Positions 25,469-33,843 of a stretch of DNA of 56,856 nt are shown one piece after another. The stretch spans positions 1-56,856 of the forward strand of contig DAHVDE010000077.1 in NCBI GenBank assembly GCA_027313705.1, given 5' to 3'. The translations under genes were made by a program, and so were the position numbers. Within the stretch, counting starts at the first letter, position 1. Every line of letters begins with the position of its first letter. Below the pieces are notes generated by a model. That model saw only the letters and a list, made by a program, of their open reading frames with translations, was not told where the DNA came from and made no database searches. The stretch comes from Actinomycetota bacterium. Lineage in GTDB: Bacteria > Actinomycetota > Actinomycetes > Streptosporangiales > Streptosporangiaceae.

Positions 25469-26352
25469 CTGGCACCTCCGCTGGAGACGGACTGCCGTTG
25501 CGGCTCGTCTGCCCAGGCCGGCGGCTGGTCAAGGAATCTTCCTGGTGCGGCGATCTGACTGAGCCGGTAAAGCCACCACAGCCCGATCGCGTATAGCGCG
25601 GCGATAATGCCGAGCACTACTTCGCCGGCGAGAGTCCCGAAGGGCGCCGAGTAGGACCGGTTCAGCATCGCGAATATGGTGAACGCGATGACGAACCCGA
25701 TGATCCAGCGGAGCGTCGTCCTTTGCTCTGCCCGGCTGGCATCGATCTCACGGCGCGAGGAAACGTCGCGGGCGAGTTGCTCGGCGAGCGCGGAAAGTAC
25801 GCCTTGCACGCCGCCGCCGCGCTGTCCGGTGACGATGAGCAATGCCGCGACGATGCGGTCGCCCGCCGGATCGTCGATCTCGTCGGCGAACGCCCGCAGC
25901 GCTTCCTGCGTGTTGACACGGGCAGCTAGCCGCCTGGCCAGCGCGGTGACCTGGGCGGCGATCGCCTCAGGTGCGCTACGCGCGCTGACTTCAAGCGCAT
26001 CTTCAAGCCCGCGGCTCGCTGACAGCATGTCAGCTAGCCTCCTGACCCATTGCTCAAGGCCGTCGAGCACGGCGGTACGCCGCCTGACCGTCCTGCCCGA
26101 GGTGAGCCTGGGCAAGAAAAGCATGCCGAGGGTGGTGGCGATGGCCGCGACTGGCCAGCGGGTGATGGCCAGGATGATCAGCCCGGCCACCACGGCCAGG
26201 GCAATCAGCAGGGTGCGGCGATCGGCGCGACCGCGAACTAAGCCGGTGCGCGATGGCACGCCAGGCGGCGGTGCCTTGCGGGTGAGTTCGGCGACAAGAA
26301 GGACAAGGCCGCAGGCGATCAGCCCGCCGGTGAGCGCGAAGAGAAGCGTCAT
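25465..26352 (-). CDS. tadB: TadB, pilus inner-membrane platform protein (T2SSF)
   Basis: 295 residues. Membrane segments (LFALTGGLIACGLVLLVAEL, LLIALAVVAGLIILAITRW) flank a T2SSF cytoplasmic domain with LEQWVRRLADMLSASRGLEDAL and DDPAGDRIVAALLIVTGQRGGGVQGVL. Two C-terminal segments follow (WIIGFVIAFTIFAML, GEVVLGIIAALYAIGLWWLY). ATG 26352 is used; the frame is open ten codons further. It sits four bases after tadA and overlaps tadC. Confidence 0.92.
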   Translation of the reverse strand: MTLLFALTGGLIACGLVLLVAELTRKAPPPGVPSRTGLVRGRADRRTLLIALAVVAGLIILAITRWPVAAIATTLGMLFLPRLTSGRTVRRRTAVLDGLEQWVRRLADMLSASRGLEDALEVSARSAPEAIAAQVTALARRLAARVNTQEALRAFADEIDDPAGDRIVAALLIVTGQRGGGVQGVLSALAEQLARDVSSRREIDASRAEQRTTLRWIIGFVIAFTIFAMLNRSYSAPFGTLAGEVVLGIIAALYAIGLWWLYRLSQIAAPGRFLDQPPAWADEPQRQSVSSGGAR

Positions 26353-26356
26353 CTGT

Positions 26357-27817
26357 TCATCGCCGGCTTCCTGGCAGGCCACCAGACCTGTGCTGATCGA
26401 GCAGGTGCCCGGTGAATCCGGCCGCCTCGAGCTTGGCCATCATGACCGGAGAAGGCGTATGCGCCGCCAGGGCACGGCCGCCAGGCCCGGCAGGCAGGAA
26501 CAGCCGGTTGACGGCGGGCCGGTCTGAGTCGCCCGGCGGCATGACCTCAAGAATTTCTGAGACGTACCGCACCATGCGCGTGCCGTCGTAACGCTTGCGC
26601 ACCTGCACGATCAGGTCGATGGCCATCCCGACCAGGGTGTGGATGGCGCGCTCTGTCAATGCGAGGCCGCCGCGCAGGCCGAGGATCAAGATCCGGTCGA
26701 AGACCTCGTTCGGCGAGTTGGCGTGCATCGTGCACATCGAGCCTTCCTGGCCCGAGTTCATCGCCTCGAGCATCGGCATGATCTCGCTGCGGCGCACCTC
26801 GCCGACGATGATGCGGTTCGGGTTGTGCCGCAGCGAGTGCGCGATCAGGTCGTGCAGCGTGACGGCCCCCGCGCCTTCTGAGTTGGCCTCCCTTGCCTCG
26901 AAGGCGATCACGTCAGGATGCTGCTCACGCTCGTGCAGGTAGAGCTCGTACTCGCTTTCCAGCGTGGCGATGCGCTCGCCAGGCGGGATCTCGCTGGCGA
27001 GCGCGCGCAGCAACGTCGTCTTGCCCGCGTTGACACCGCCGGTGAGGATGATGTTGCACCGGCCTTTCACGGCGGCGGCGAGGAAGGCGGCCGTCACCTG
27101 GTCCAGCGTGCCAAGCTTGATCAGGCTGGGCAGCGTGACGTCTAGCTGACCGTGCCGCCGCAGTGACACGCACGGGCGCGGCGTGACCGACATCGTCGCA
27201 GTCATTCTGGCGCCGCCGTCAAGTGCGACGTTGACCAGCGGTGACGCGGCGGAGAAGTCGCGTGCGGTCTGCCCGCCGCGGGTAGCCCAGGTGCGGATCA
27301 TGGCGGCCAGGGCTTCGTCGTTCGCCGCGATCGGCGGGGCGGCGACCCGCTCACCGGTCGAGTAAGTCACCCAGACCCGGTCGAAGCCATTGATGTCGAT
27401 GTTCTCGACGTCAGGATCGCGCAAGTAGGAGGCCAGCGGGCCGAGGCCGTAGCGCCGGTCATAGACGGCCAGGGCGAGCGCCTCGAGCGCGGCAGGTGCC
27501 GGCACCGGCAGGCCGAGCCTGACCTGTTGCTGTATCCATGCCCTGACCGAGTCCCTGATCAGGGGCATGACGTCGGCTTGCTCCGCGCGGTCGGGCAGCA
27601 GGTCGGCGATCGTCGCCAGGATCTCGGGCACGCCAGCTAGCAGCCGGGCGTCCGCCAGCGCCGACGGCTCCGCGCGGGCCGGCATCTGATCAGGCAGCCT
27701 CCTGACCGGCGGCGCACCGCTGAGGTTGCCAACCCGCTCAGACAGGTCGGCGTTACGATGGCCGTTCCTGCTCTCCTGGCGGTTAGCCGGGCCAGGCGGC
27801 CAGGGCAAGGCCGTCAT
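26357..27817 (-). CDS. tadA: TadA/CpaF secretion ATPase
   Basis: 486 residues. The hexameric ATPase that powers Flp assembly. Motifs: IDINGFDRVWVTYSTGE near the start of the core, Walker A GGVNAGKTTLL, Asp box TLESEYELYL, Walker B NRIIVGEVRRSE, and His box MCTMHANSPNEVF. All catalytic residues look intact. ATG 27817 overlaps the tadZ stop as ATGA. The C-terminal 50 residues are loop-rich and not conserved. Confidence 0.96.
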   Translation of the reverse strand: MTALPWPPGPANRQESRNGHRNADLSERVGNLSGAPPVRRLPDQMPARAEPSALADARLLAGVPEILATIADLLPDRAEQADVMPLIRDSVRAWIQQQVRLGLPVPAPAALEALALAVYDRRYGLGPLASYLRDPDVENIDINGFDRVWVTYSTGERVAAPPIAANDEALAAMIRTWATRGGQTARDFSAASPLVNVALDGGARMTATMSVTPRPCVSLRRHGQLDVTLPSLIKLGTLDQVTAAFLAAAVKGRCNIILTGGVNAGKTTLLRALASEIPPGERIATLESEYELYLHEREQHPDVIAFEAREANSEGAGAVTLHDLIAHSLRHNPNRIIVGEVRRSEIMPMLEAMNSGQEGSMCTMHANSPNEVFDRILILGLRGGLALTERAIHTLVGMAIDLIVQVRKRYDGTRMVRYVSEILEVMPPGDSDRPAVNRLFLPAGPGGRALAAHTPSPVMMAKLEAAGFTGHLLDQHRSGGLPGSRR

Positions 27818-28599
27818 GGCCTGCTCCTGCCCTGGCTGGCCGCGAGCTCGCTGACCGGGCCCGCCGCGCGCGGCGGCCTGCCGATCGCCGCCGCCGCAGT
27901 TCGCGCGCCGCGCATCAGCCGCCGGCGGTCGATGCCAGAGCGTCGTCCGTTACCGTCGGAAAGCACCGCGGCGGTCCGGTCGTCGTGCGGCAGCGTGGCG
28001 ATAACGGGAGTGCCGAGGGCCTTAGTGATCTCCGCGGCTCGCAGGCCCTTGTCGCCGATCATGATCAGGCCAACCCGCCGCCGGTCGCCAAGCAACTGCG
28101 CCGCCATCTCGACTCGCGGCCTGGCGGCAGCCACCTGCCTGAGCGTCGGGCGCAGCACGAGCAGTACCATCTTCGACTCGGCCAGCACGCTGGCCGGCTG
28201 GCTGGCACCGACATCGAGCCGACCGCAGTCGGCTAGCACGTCAGCTTCCTGGCCGGCCAGCCCGGTCGCGATGGCCGGCCATACCGGAGCCAGGCCAGGA
28301 GCCTGGCGCGGATCGCTGAGGCCGGCCAGCAGGCGCCTGGCGCGGCTCTCGTCGAGCGGCACCAGCTGACTGTTCAGTTCGGCGGCGACCGCCACCTGGC
28401 CACGGCCGGCTTCGAAGGCGACGCCAAGCAGGCCGCGCGGCGCGGAAAGGTGCCCGGCGAACAGGCCAGCCAGTACGTCACCGCCGCTCGGGTCGCATTC
28501 GGCGACGATCACCGGCCGTGGCCAGGTCAGGGCGAGCGCGAGCGTGGTCGTCGTCACCCCTGGTGACCCGCCGGCCGAGATCAGCGAGTACATGGTCAT
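27814..28599 (-). CDS. TadZ/CpaE-like MinD-family protein with degenerate Walker A
   Basis: 261 residues. A ParA/MinD-fold protein that in Tad systems places the pilus machine at the pole. The deviant Walker A (KGGxGKTT) reads AGGSPGVTTTTLAL, so both lysines are missing. AECDPSGGDVLAGL corresponds to the switch I region and ADVLADCGRLDV to Walker B. ATP hydrolysis is therefore doubtful, as in other atypical TadZ proteins, although dimerisation by ATP binding may remain. It overlaps cpaB by one base (TGATG) and tadA by four. Confidence 0.82.
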   Translation of the reverse strand: MTMYSLISAGGSPGVTTTTLALALTWPRPVIVAECDPSGGDVLAGLFAGHLSAPRGLLGVAFEAGRGQVAVAAELNSQLVPLDESRARRLLAGLSDPRQAPGLAPVWPAIATGLAGQEADVLADCGRLDVGASQPASVLAESKMVLLVLRPTLRQVAAARPRVEMAAQLLGDRRRVGLIMIGDKGLRAAEITKALGTPVIATLPHDDRTAAVLSDGNGRRSGIDRRRLMRGARTAAAAIGRPPRAAGPVSELAASQGRSRP

Positions 28600-29318
28600 C
28601 AGGGCGCTCGCTTAGTGACGATCAGCGCGATCTGGCCGGTGGATGCCTGGGCGGCGAGCGCGTCCGCGCTTGCCCGCGCCACCAAGACGTCGACCACGTC
28701 ATAGCCATCCTGGTCGGGAACCAGGTCAACGGCCTCGACCACTCCGGCAACCGGCGATGACAAGGCAGGCGTGGCAGTCGAAGAACCCGACTGGCCCTGG
28801 TCACCTGGTGTCGCTACGATCAGCACCTCGTCGCCGGTTCCGATGCCGCTTGCTGGCAGTATCGACGGCTTGAATGGCAGCGGCACGAGTTCCTGACCCG
28901 GCTTGGGCGGCCTGAGCGCGGTCAGCTCCGACGCGGTGAGCAGCATCCCCGGGTGCAGCGTGGTGCCGGCGACCTGCCCGAGGACCTGGCTGAGCTGACT
29001 GGCAGGGATAAGCGCCACCCCTGGCCCGACCGAGACATCGGCCGTGCCGACGGCACTGGCGTTGATGACGGTGCCGGCCGGCACGTTCGCGGTCACGATC
29101 AGGACAGGAACCCTGGTGTTGGTCTGGGTGTAGATGGCCGCGCTGGCGAGGACCCCGAGCCCGACCAGGGCCAGGGCCAGGGCGATCATGCCGGGCCTGC
29201 GCCTGCGCGGCAGCCTGGCCAGGTGACCGGGCGCCCAGTTCACGCCGGAAGCCCCGTTCAGGTCGGGTTCCAGCTCCGGGTGATACGCGGTGCCCGCCGC
29301 CGGTCCGCGATTTCTCAT
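28599..29318 (-). CDS. cpaB: CpaB/RcpC-like SAF-domain pilus protein
   Basis: 239 residues. A cytoplasmic basic N-terminus (ARLPRRRRPG), one membrane segment (MIALALALVGLGVLASAAIY), and an SAF domain (VPVLIVTANVPAGTVINAS ... LHPGMLLTASEL), then a C-terminal RcpC-like part (ASGIGTGDEVLIVATPG). In Gram-negatives RcpC sits at the outer-membrane pore; here it probably guides the pilus through the wall. Start overlaps the upstream gene as ATGA (29315-29318). Confidence 0.85.
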   Translation of the reverse strand: MRNRGPAAGTAYHPELEPDLNGASGVNWAPGHLARLPRRRRPGMIALALALVGLGVLASAAIYTQTNTRVPVLIVTANVPAGTVINASAVGTADVSVGPGVALIPASQLSQVLGQVAGTTLHPGMLLTASELTALRPPKPGQELVPLPFKPSILPASGIGTGDEVLIVATPGDQGQSGSSTATPALSSPVAGVVEAVDLVPDQDGYDVVDVLVARASADALAAQASTGQIALIVTKRAP

Positions 29319-30187
29319 GGTGTGGTCACCACCGCTTCGGCCTGGCCGATCCTGATCGGAAACGCCGTGCCCGTGGTGTAGCCGGTCGTGATGGTACCGC
29401 CCGCGCCCCCAGAACCGGTCCAGCTGATCGTCCAGGTGACGACTACCGCCGCCTGGTAGGCATTGCCAGGCTGGCCGGCCGATGGCTGGTCATACCGGTA
29501 GGCGCAGGACGAACTCTGCGAGCGTGCCGGAATCTTGCGGTTGAACTCGGCGCCAGGCCCGGCGCAGCTGACCGAGCCGAGCCCGCCGCCTGGGACGAAC
29601 GTCAGCGAAGCCGGGGTGGCGATCGCGTCGGCCCAGACCGGCCCCGCCGAGACAGTCACGCTGCTCGGCTGCCACTGCGACCTGGGGATCCAGAACCATT
29701 CAGGCAGTCCCACGAGCCCGTCCTTGCCCCTGGGCGGCGCCGTCGAAGCGGTCAGCGTCGGCACGTACAGCTCGCCGATCGCGATCTTCAGCAGTTCCAC
29801 CGGGCTGATCGCCGGCGCTCCCGTCGTCTTGCTCACCTGGACAAGCTGACCGCCGAAGGCGCCGCCCGCCGAGCCTGGACAGGTCATGATGTCCCATTGG
29901 TAACCGGGGGCTGGCGGCCCGGTGCCCGTCCGCTGCAGCACGGCGGGGCTGGCCGGGGTGTACGTGCAGGTGACCTTGGACGAGCCGCCTGAGCCAGGGC
30001 TGCCTGGGTTTCCGCCGCTGTCGATACAGATCCAGGTGAAGTCGATCGGATAGCACCCGCCGCCGCTCGCCGGGACGGCAGGCACGGCGAGAGCGGCATG
30101 CGCCGCCGGGGTACCGCAGCACACCAAGGCAATGGCCAGCGCCGGCCAGGCCAGGGCGGCCGCGAATTTTCTGGCTAGTAGCTGCAT
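29315..30187 (-). CDS. Secreted tad-operon protein of unknown function
   Basis: About 290 residues from ATG 30187. A signal peptide (LLARKFAAALAWPALAIALVC core, cleavage near AHA|ALA) is followed by a Cys-containing, Gly/Pro/Ser-rich extracytoplasmic part with CYPIDFTWICIDSGG and VGLPEWFWIPRSQW. Six or more Cys in the mature part point to disulphides. No family was recognised by eye. Similar secreted genes stand at this place in other actinobacterial tad operons as far as I recall. It overlaps the lipoprotein gene by 13 bases. Confidence 0.8.
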   Translation of the reverse strand: MQLLARKFAAALAWPALAIALVCCGTPAAHAALAVPAVPASGGGCYPIDFTWICIDSGGNPGSPGSGGSSKVTCTYTPASPAVLQRTGTGPPAPGYQWDIMTCPGSAGGAFGGQLVQVSKTTGAPAISPVELLKIAIGELYVPTLTASTAPPRGKDGLVGLPEWFWIPRSQWQPSSVTVSAGPVWADAIATPASLTFVPGGGLGSVSCAGPGAEFNRKIPARSQSSSCAYRYDQPSAGQPGNAYQAAVVVTWTISWTGSGGAGGTITTGYTTGTAFPIRIGQAEAVVTTP

Positions 30188-30744
30188 GACTGCACCACCG
30201 GGAAGGCTCCTGTGACTAGCCACCGCCCGTGCTCGCGCGCGAGAGTGGTGATCACGTAGTCGTGGGACTGGCCAAGACCGCCGGTGATCTGGCCGGTCTT
30301 GCGGTTCTGGAATCCGGTGCTGCTCAGGTCGATGCAGTCGTGCACCGCGGCCGCGCCAGGACCGGTGAGCTTCACGCTCGAAATGTGGAACACCGGGGCG
30401 CCGAACGCGATCTCGTTGCGCCGCCAGAGTTCCTGCATGCCTTTAAGCAGCCCGGATACCGAGCTCTTCGGAACCACTGTCGCCAGGATCGACCTTGCCG
30501 TCGCCGGATCGCGCGAGTCGAAGGCCTGGTTGACCGCCTGCCAGTAGTTCTCGTAGGCGGCGACCACCATCTGCCTGGTCGAGGGCGGCGCAGGCGCGGA
30601 CGTAGCTAGCTGTGCATGCGCCGGCTTCTTCGGCAGCGTGACCTGAGCCTGGCTCTCACCGCACGCGGCAACCGCGGCGGCCAGCGTGCAGCCTAAGATC
30701 GCCGCCGCTACCCCGCGAAGAAGCCGCCACTTGTGTATCCGCAT
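30175..30744 (-). CDS. Tad-operon lipoprotein
   Basis: 189 residues. The N-terminus has a basic start (MRIHKWRLLRG), a hydrophobic core (VAAAILGCTLAAAVAAC) and a lipobox AAVAAC|GES, so it should be lipid-anchored outside the membrane. The mature domain (MVVAAYENYWQAVNQAFDSRD ... DYVITTLAREHGRWLVTG) has the look of an NTF2/cone-type fold, with short helices then a curved sheet, common in actinobacterial lipoproteins. First gene of the long tad operon. Confidence 0.82.
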   Translation of the reverse strand: MRIHKWRLLRGVAAAILGCTLAAAVAACGESQAQVTLPKKPAHAQLATSAPAPPSTRQMVVAAYENYWQAVNQAFDSRDPATARSILATVVPKSSVSGLLKGMQELWRRNEIAFGAPVFHISSVKLTGPGAAAVHDCIDLSSTGFQNRKTGQITGGLGQSHDYVITTLAREHGRWLVTGAFPVVQSCSY

Positions 30745-31017
30745 CCCTGCTCCCGTGTCGCCTTTAGTCCATGCACGGTCTCAGATCCCGAGCCCGCGAA
30801 GCGCGACTATAGGGAGGACCCCGTGAGCAACTGATGATCTGAGCATGAACGTGCTGTTCGCGGCTGCGGCACCCCGGTTTGCGCCGGTTCCGCCACGCAC
30901 TTGCGCTGGGAGTCGCGATGAAAGTTTCGCGCAATCGTGGCTTTTCCCGATGGCGTACCGCGATGATGTGCTTACGATTGGCTTCTCTCGTTCGATACGC
31001 GTGATGCTGGAGAGTCC
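30745..31017. promoter_or_regulatory. Divergent promoter region between the tad operon and the SARP regulator
   Basis: 273 bases, AT-richer than its surroundings. A TATAGT on the minus strand (30806-30811), 62 bases before the lipoprotein ATG, is the best -10 candidate for the tad operon; no good -35 was found. GGAG at about 31010 is the ribosome binding site of the SARP gene. Region would be the natural target of the SARP protein or of the LysM-SARP pair. Confidence 0.45.
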
Positions 31018-32991
31018 ATGCGATTCGCGATCCTTGGTCCGTTAGAGATCACCGACGACGGCGGCAGTCCTGTCACCGTCACCCGGCGCATGCATCGCTC
31101 GACTCTCAGCTTACTGTTACTGAACGCTGGCCAGCCTTGCTCGGTGAACGGCCTGATCACCGCCCTGTGGGCGGGCTCGGCGCCGCTGAGTCCGCAGGTC
31201 TCGTTACGTAGCTGCGTCTACGGCATTCGCAAGCTGCTGCCTGACAGCCGTCGCCTGGTGACTCACCCGTCCGGCTACCTGATGCGGGTTGATCCTGGCG
31301 AACTCGACCTGCACAGCTTCCGCGACCTGGTGTCCAGGGGGCGCGACGCGCTTGACGCAGGCAACGCGCTCGATGCGGCCAGCATGCTCGCGCAGGCTCT
31401 CGACCTCTGGCGAGACCCGCCGGTGGCCGACCTCCCCGAGGTCCATGACAAGGACAAGCTGCTCGACCAGCGCAGGGAAGCACAGGACGCGCTGATGGAC
31501 GCCAGGCTGGCGCTCGGCAGGCATCGTCAGGTCCTGGCCGAGCTGCGAAGCGCCGTCACGGCCGATCCGCTGCGCGAGCACGCCTGGGCGCAGCTGATGG
31601 TCGCGCTTTACCGGTGCGGCGCCCGCGCCGAGGCACTCGCTGCCTTCGGCAGGCTGCGGATGACGCTCGTCACCACCTACGGCATCGAGCCTGGTCCCGA
31701 GCTTCAGGACTTGCACAGGAAAGTACTTGCCGATGATCCGTCGCTGACGCCGGCCCCGCAGCCGGCCGTGCTCACCTCGCCAGCGCCGCAAGGGACGGCC
31801 AGCCAGCAGGTAAAGCCGGCGGCACTGCGCAAGCAGGACGGGCCGAGATGGCCTGGTCAGGTCAGGCCCGCCTGCCAGCTGCCCGCGTCGGTGGCCGACT
31901 TCGCCGGCCGGGGTGCCGAGCTCAAGGAACTGCTCAACCGGCTTCCTGCTGAGGGAATGGCGGTCACCGTGCTGAGCGGAATGCCGGGGGCGGGCAAGAC
32001 GGAACTCGCCGTGCATGCCGCGCACCTGGCCAGGCCCGCCTTCCCTGACGGCCAGCTATGTGCCTGGCTTGACGACGCCGGGCTGGCCAGGGACCCGCAG
32101 GTCGTGCTCGGCGAGCTACTGCGCGGGCTAGGCGTGCCGGCCGGGGAGATCCCGGTTGGCCGGTTCGAACGCGAGGCGATGTACAGGTCAGTGCTTGCCG
32201 GGCGCCGGGTGCTCGTGCTCGTCGACGGAGCGGCAAGCGCGGCCCAGGTGCGGCCGCTGCTGCCGAGTACCGCCGGGTCGGCGGCGCTGGTGACGAGCAG
32301 ATCCAGGCTGGCCGACCTCGACGGAGCCAAGATCATCGAACTGGCCGGCTTGCTGCCGGAAGACGCGGTGGGCCTGCTTACCGAGATCGCGGGCAGGGAA
32401 CAGACCGCGGCGGACGAGGCGGCTGCCGTCATGATCACGGCGGCCTGCGGATACCTGCCGCTGGCGATCAGGATCGCCGGCGCCAGGCTGGCCGACGATC
32501 CTGAGCTGTCCATGCCCTGCCTGGCCAGCCTGCTGTCAAGCGAAAGCCAGCGGCTCGACGAGCTGTCGCTAGGTGACCAGTCGGTGCGGGCCAGGCTGGC
32601 GTCGGCGGCACAGGCACTGAGCGGGACGACGAGAACCGTGCTCGCATTGCTTTCCGCCGCGGGTAACAGGGATACCCCTGGCTGGCTGATCGCCTCGCTG
32701 GTCGATGACCAGGCCGCAGGCATGGCGGCACCCGCGCTCGCCAGCGCCGGCCTGCTCCAGCGAGTGCCCGGCCAGGTACCCACAGGCGCCGGTGCCGCAT
32801 ACCGCATGCATCCGCTGGTCAGGTCGTATGCGAGCGAACTACTCGCGGACGCCAATCCCGGCATCGTCGGCGCGGCCACCGGCAGGCTACTCGCCTCCGG
32901 CTGGCTCGAGCTTGCCAACGGAGGTGAGAACAGCCTGCTCGCGGCCGGCCCGCAAGGCCACCAGGGACCGCAGGGCGTCAGCAGCCGGTGA
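31018..32991 (+). CDS. SARP-family regulator with BTAD and NB-ARC ATPase domains
   Basis: 657 residues in the AfsR layout. A winged helix comes first (MRFAILGPLEITDDG, LRSCVYGIRKLLPDSRRLV), then BTAD (ALDLWRDPPVADLPE ... YGIEPGPELQDLHRKVL), a Pro-rich linker, and an NB-ARC ATPase from about residue 295 with Walker A SGMPGAGKTELAVH, Walker B VLVLVDGAASAAQV and GxP-like CGYLPLAIRIAGARL. The C-terminal TPR array of full-length AfsR is missing. GGAG seven bases before ATG. It is divergent from the tad operon, so control of pilus genes is plausible but inferred. Confidence 0.9.
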   Translation: MRFAILGPLEITDDGGSPVTVTRRMHRSTLSLLLLNAGQPCSVNGLITALWAGSAPLSPQVSLRSCVYGIRKLLPDSRRLVTHPSGYLMRVDPGELDLHSFRDLVSRGRDALDAGNALDAASMLAQALDLWRDPPVADLPEVHDKDKLLDQRREAQDALMDARLALGRHRQVLAELRSAVTADPLREHAWAQLMVALYRCGARAEALAAFGRLRMTLVTTYGIEPGPELQDLHRKVLADDPSLTPAPQPAVLTSPAPQGTASQQVKPAALRKQDGPRWPGQVRPACQLPASVADFAGRGAELKELLNRLPAEGMAVTVLSGMPGAGKTELAVHAAHLARPAFPDGQLCAWLDDAGLARDPQVVLGELLRGLGVPAGEIPVGRFEREAMYRSVLAGRRVLVLVDGAASAAQVRPLLPSTAGSAALVTSRSRLADLDGAKIIELAGLLPEDAVGLLTEIAGREQTAADEAAAVMITAACGYLPLAIRIAGARLADDPELSMPCLASLLSSESQRLDELSLGDQSVRARLASAAQALSGTTRTVLALLSAAGNRDTPGWLIASLVDDQAAGMAAPALASAGLLQRVPGQVPTGAGAAYRMHPLVRSYASELLADANPGIVGAATGRLLASGWLELANGGENSLLAAGPQGHQGPQGVSSR

Positions 32992-33793
32992 ACCTGGGCT
33001 TCCGCTTCTGCCCGAAGGCAGCCACACCTTCCGCGAAGTCACCCGACTCGGCCATTTCCTGCTGGATGCCGGCCTCGAACTCAAGCTGGTCGTCGATCCG
33101 GTCATAGAGCCAGCGGTTCAGCTGGCGCTTGGTTCCCGCGTAGGACCTGGTCGGGCCGTCAGCCAGCCTGGTGACCAGATCTTGCGCCTTGGCGGCAAGC
33201 TGGTCATCTTGGTGCACCTGGTTAATCAGCCCCCAGTCGAGCGCTTTGGCCGCGGGCAGTCGCTCGCCGAGCAACGCGAGTTCCGCGGCCCTGGCGAAAC
33301 CGATCCGGCTCGGCACCAGCAGCGATGACCCGCCATCAGGCACCAGGCCGATGTTGACGAATGCCAGCAGGAAGTAGCTCGACTCGGCGGCCAGTATCAG
33401 GTCACAGGCGAGGGCGAGCGAAAGGCCGATCCCGGCCGCTGGCCCGTTCACAGCGGCGACGACCGGCTTGGGCATGGACCTTATGCCGGTGATGATCGGG
33501 TGGTAGCGGCTGGTCAGCCTGCCGTACACGTCGGGGTGTCCCTGCGGCGTCTGGTCGGAAACGGCGTCCTTCAGGTCGGCGCCGCTGGAGAAGGCGCGGC
33601 CCGCGCCGGTGATCATGACGGCCCTGATCTCGTCGTCAGCGGCCAGCACCTCGACGGCGGCCTTCAGCTCGAAACCGAGCGTAGTGTCCCAGGCGTTGAG
33701 CTGGTCGGGACGATTCAGTTCAAGCTTGGCGGCCGCGCCGCACCGGTACAGGTTGATCGTCTCGTAGTTACTGACCAGTTGGTATTCGCTCAT
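32978..33793 (-). CDS. Enoyl-CoA hydratase/isomerase family protein
   Basis: 271 residues, crotonase fold. The oxyanion-hole segments AGRAFSSGADLKD and NGPAAGIGLSLALACDLILA are clear, and the second acidic position reads GLVPDGGSSLLVP. This Asp/Gly pattern is like PaaG-type isomerases rather than classical hydratases with two Glu. Acts on acyl-CoA, pathway unknown. It overlaps the end of the SARP gene by 14 bases in convergent orientation and is divergent from the first aldo-keto reductase. Confidence 0.9.
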   Translation of the reverse strand: MSEYQLVSNYETINLYRCGAAAKLELNRPDQLNAWDTTLGFELKAAVEVLAADDEIRAVMITGAGRAFSSGADLKDAVSDQTPQGHPDVYGRLTSRYHPIITGIRSMPKPVVAAVNGPAAGIGLSLALACDLILAAESSYFLLAFVNIGLVPDGGSSLLVPSRIGFARAAELALLGERLPAAKALDWGLINQVHQDDQLAAKAQDLVTRLADGPTRSYAGTKRQLNRWLYDRIDDQLEFEAGIQQEMAESGDFAEGVAAFGQKRKPRFTGC

Positions 33794-33843
33794 AAGGCGA
33801 AGCCTACGCAGCGGCTTGCTGGCAGGGCTGAAAGACTTCCGTT

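Noticed and set aside
30845-31045. 66-codon frame ahead of the SARP gene
   Set aside because: No ribosome site, no homology, and it overlaps the SARP start and promoter region.
32161-32172. GGTTCGAA-like T-loop sequence suggesting a tRNA
   Set aside because: Lies inside the NB-ARC coding region and no acceptor or anticodon stems can be folded around it.
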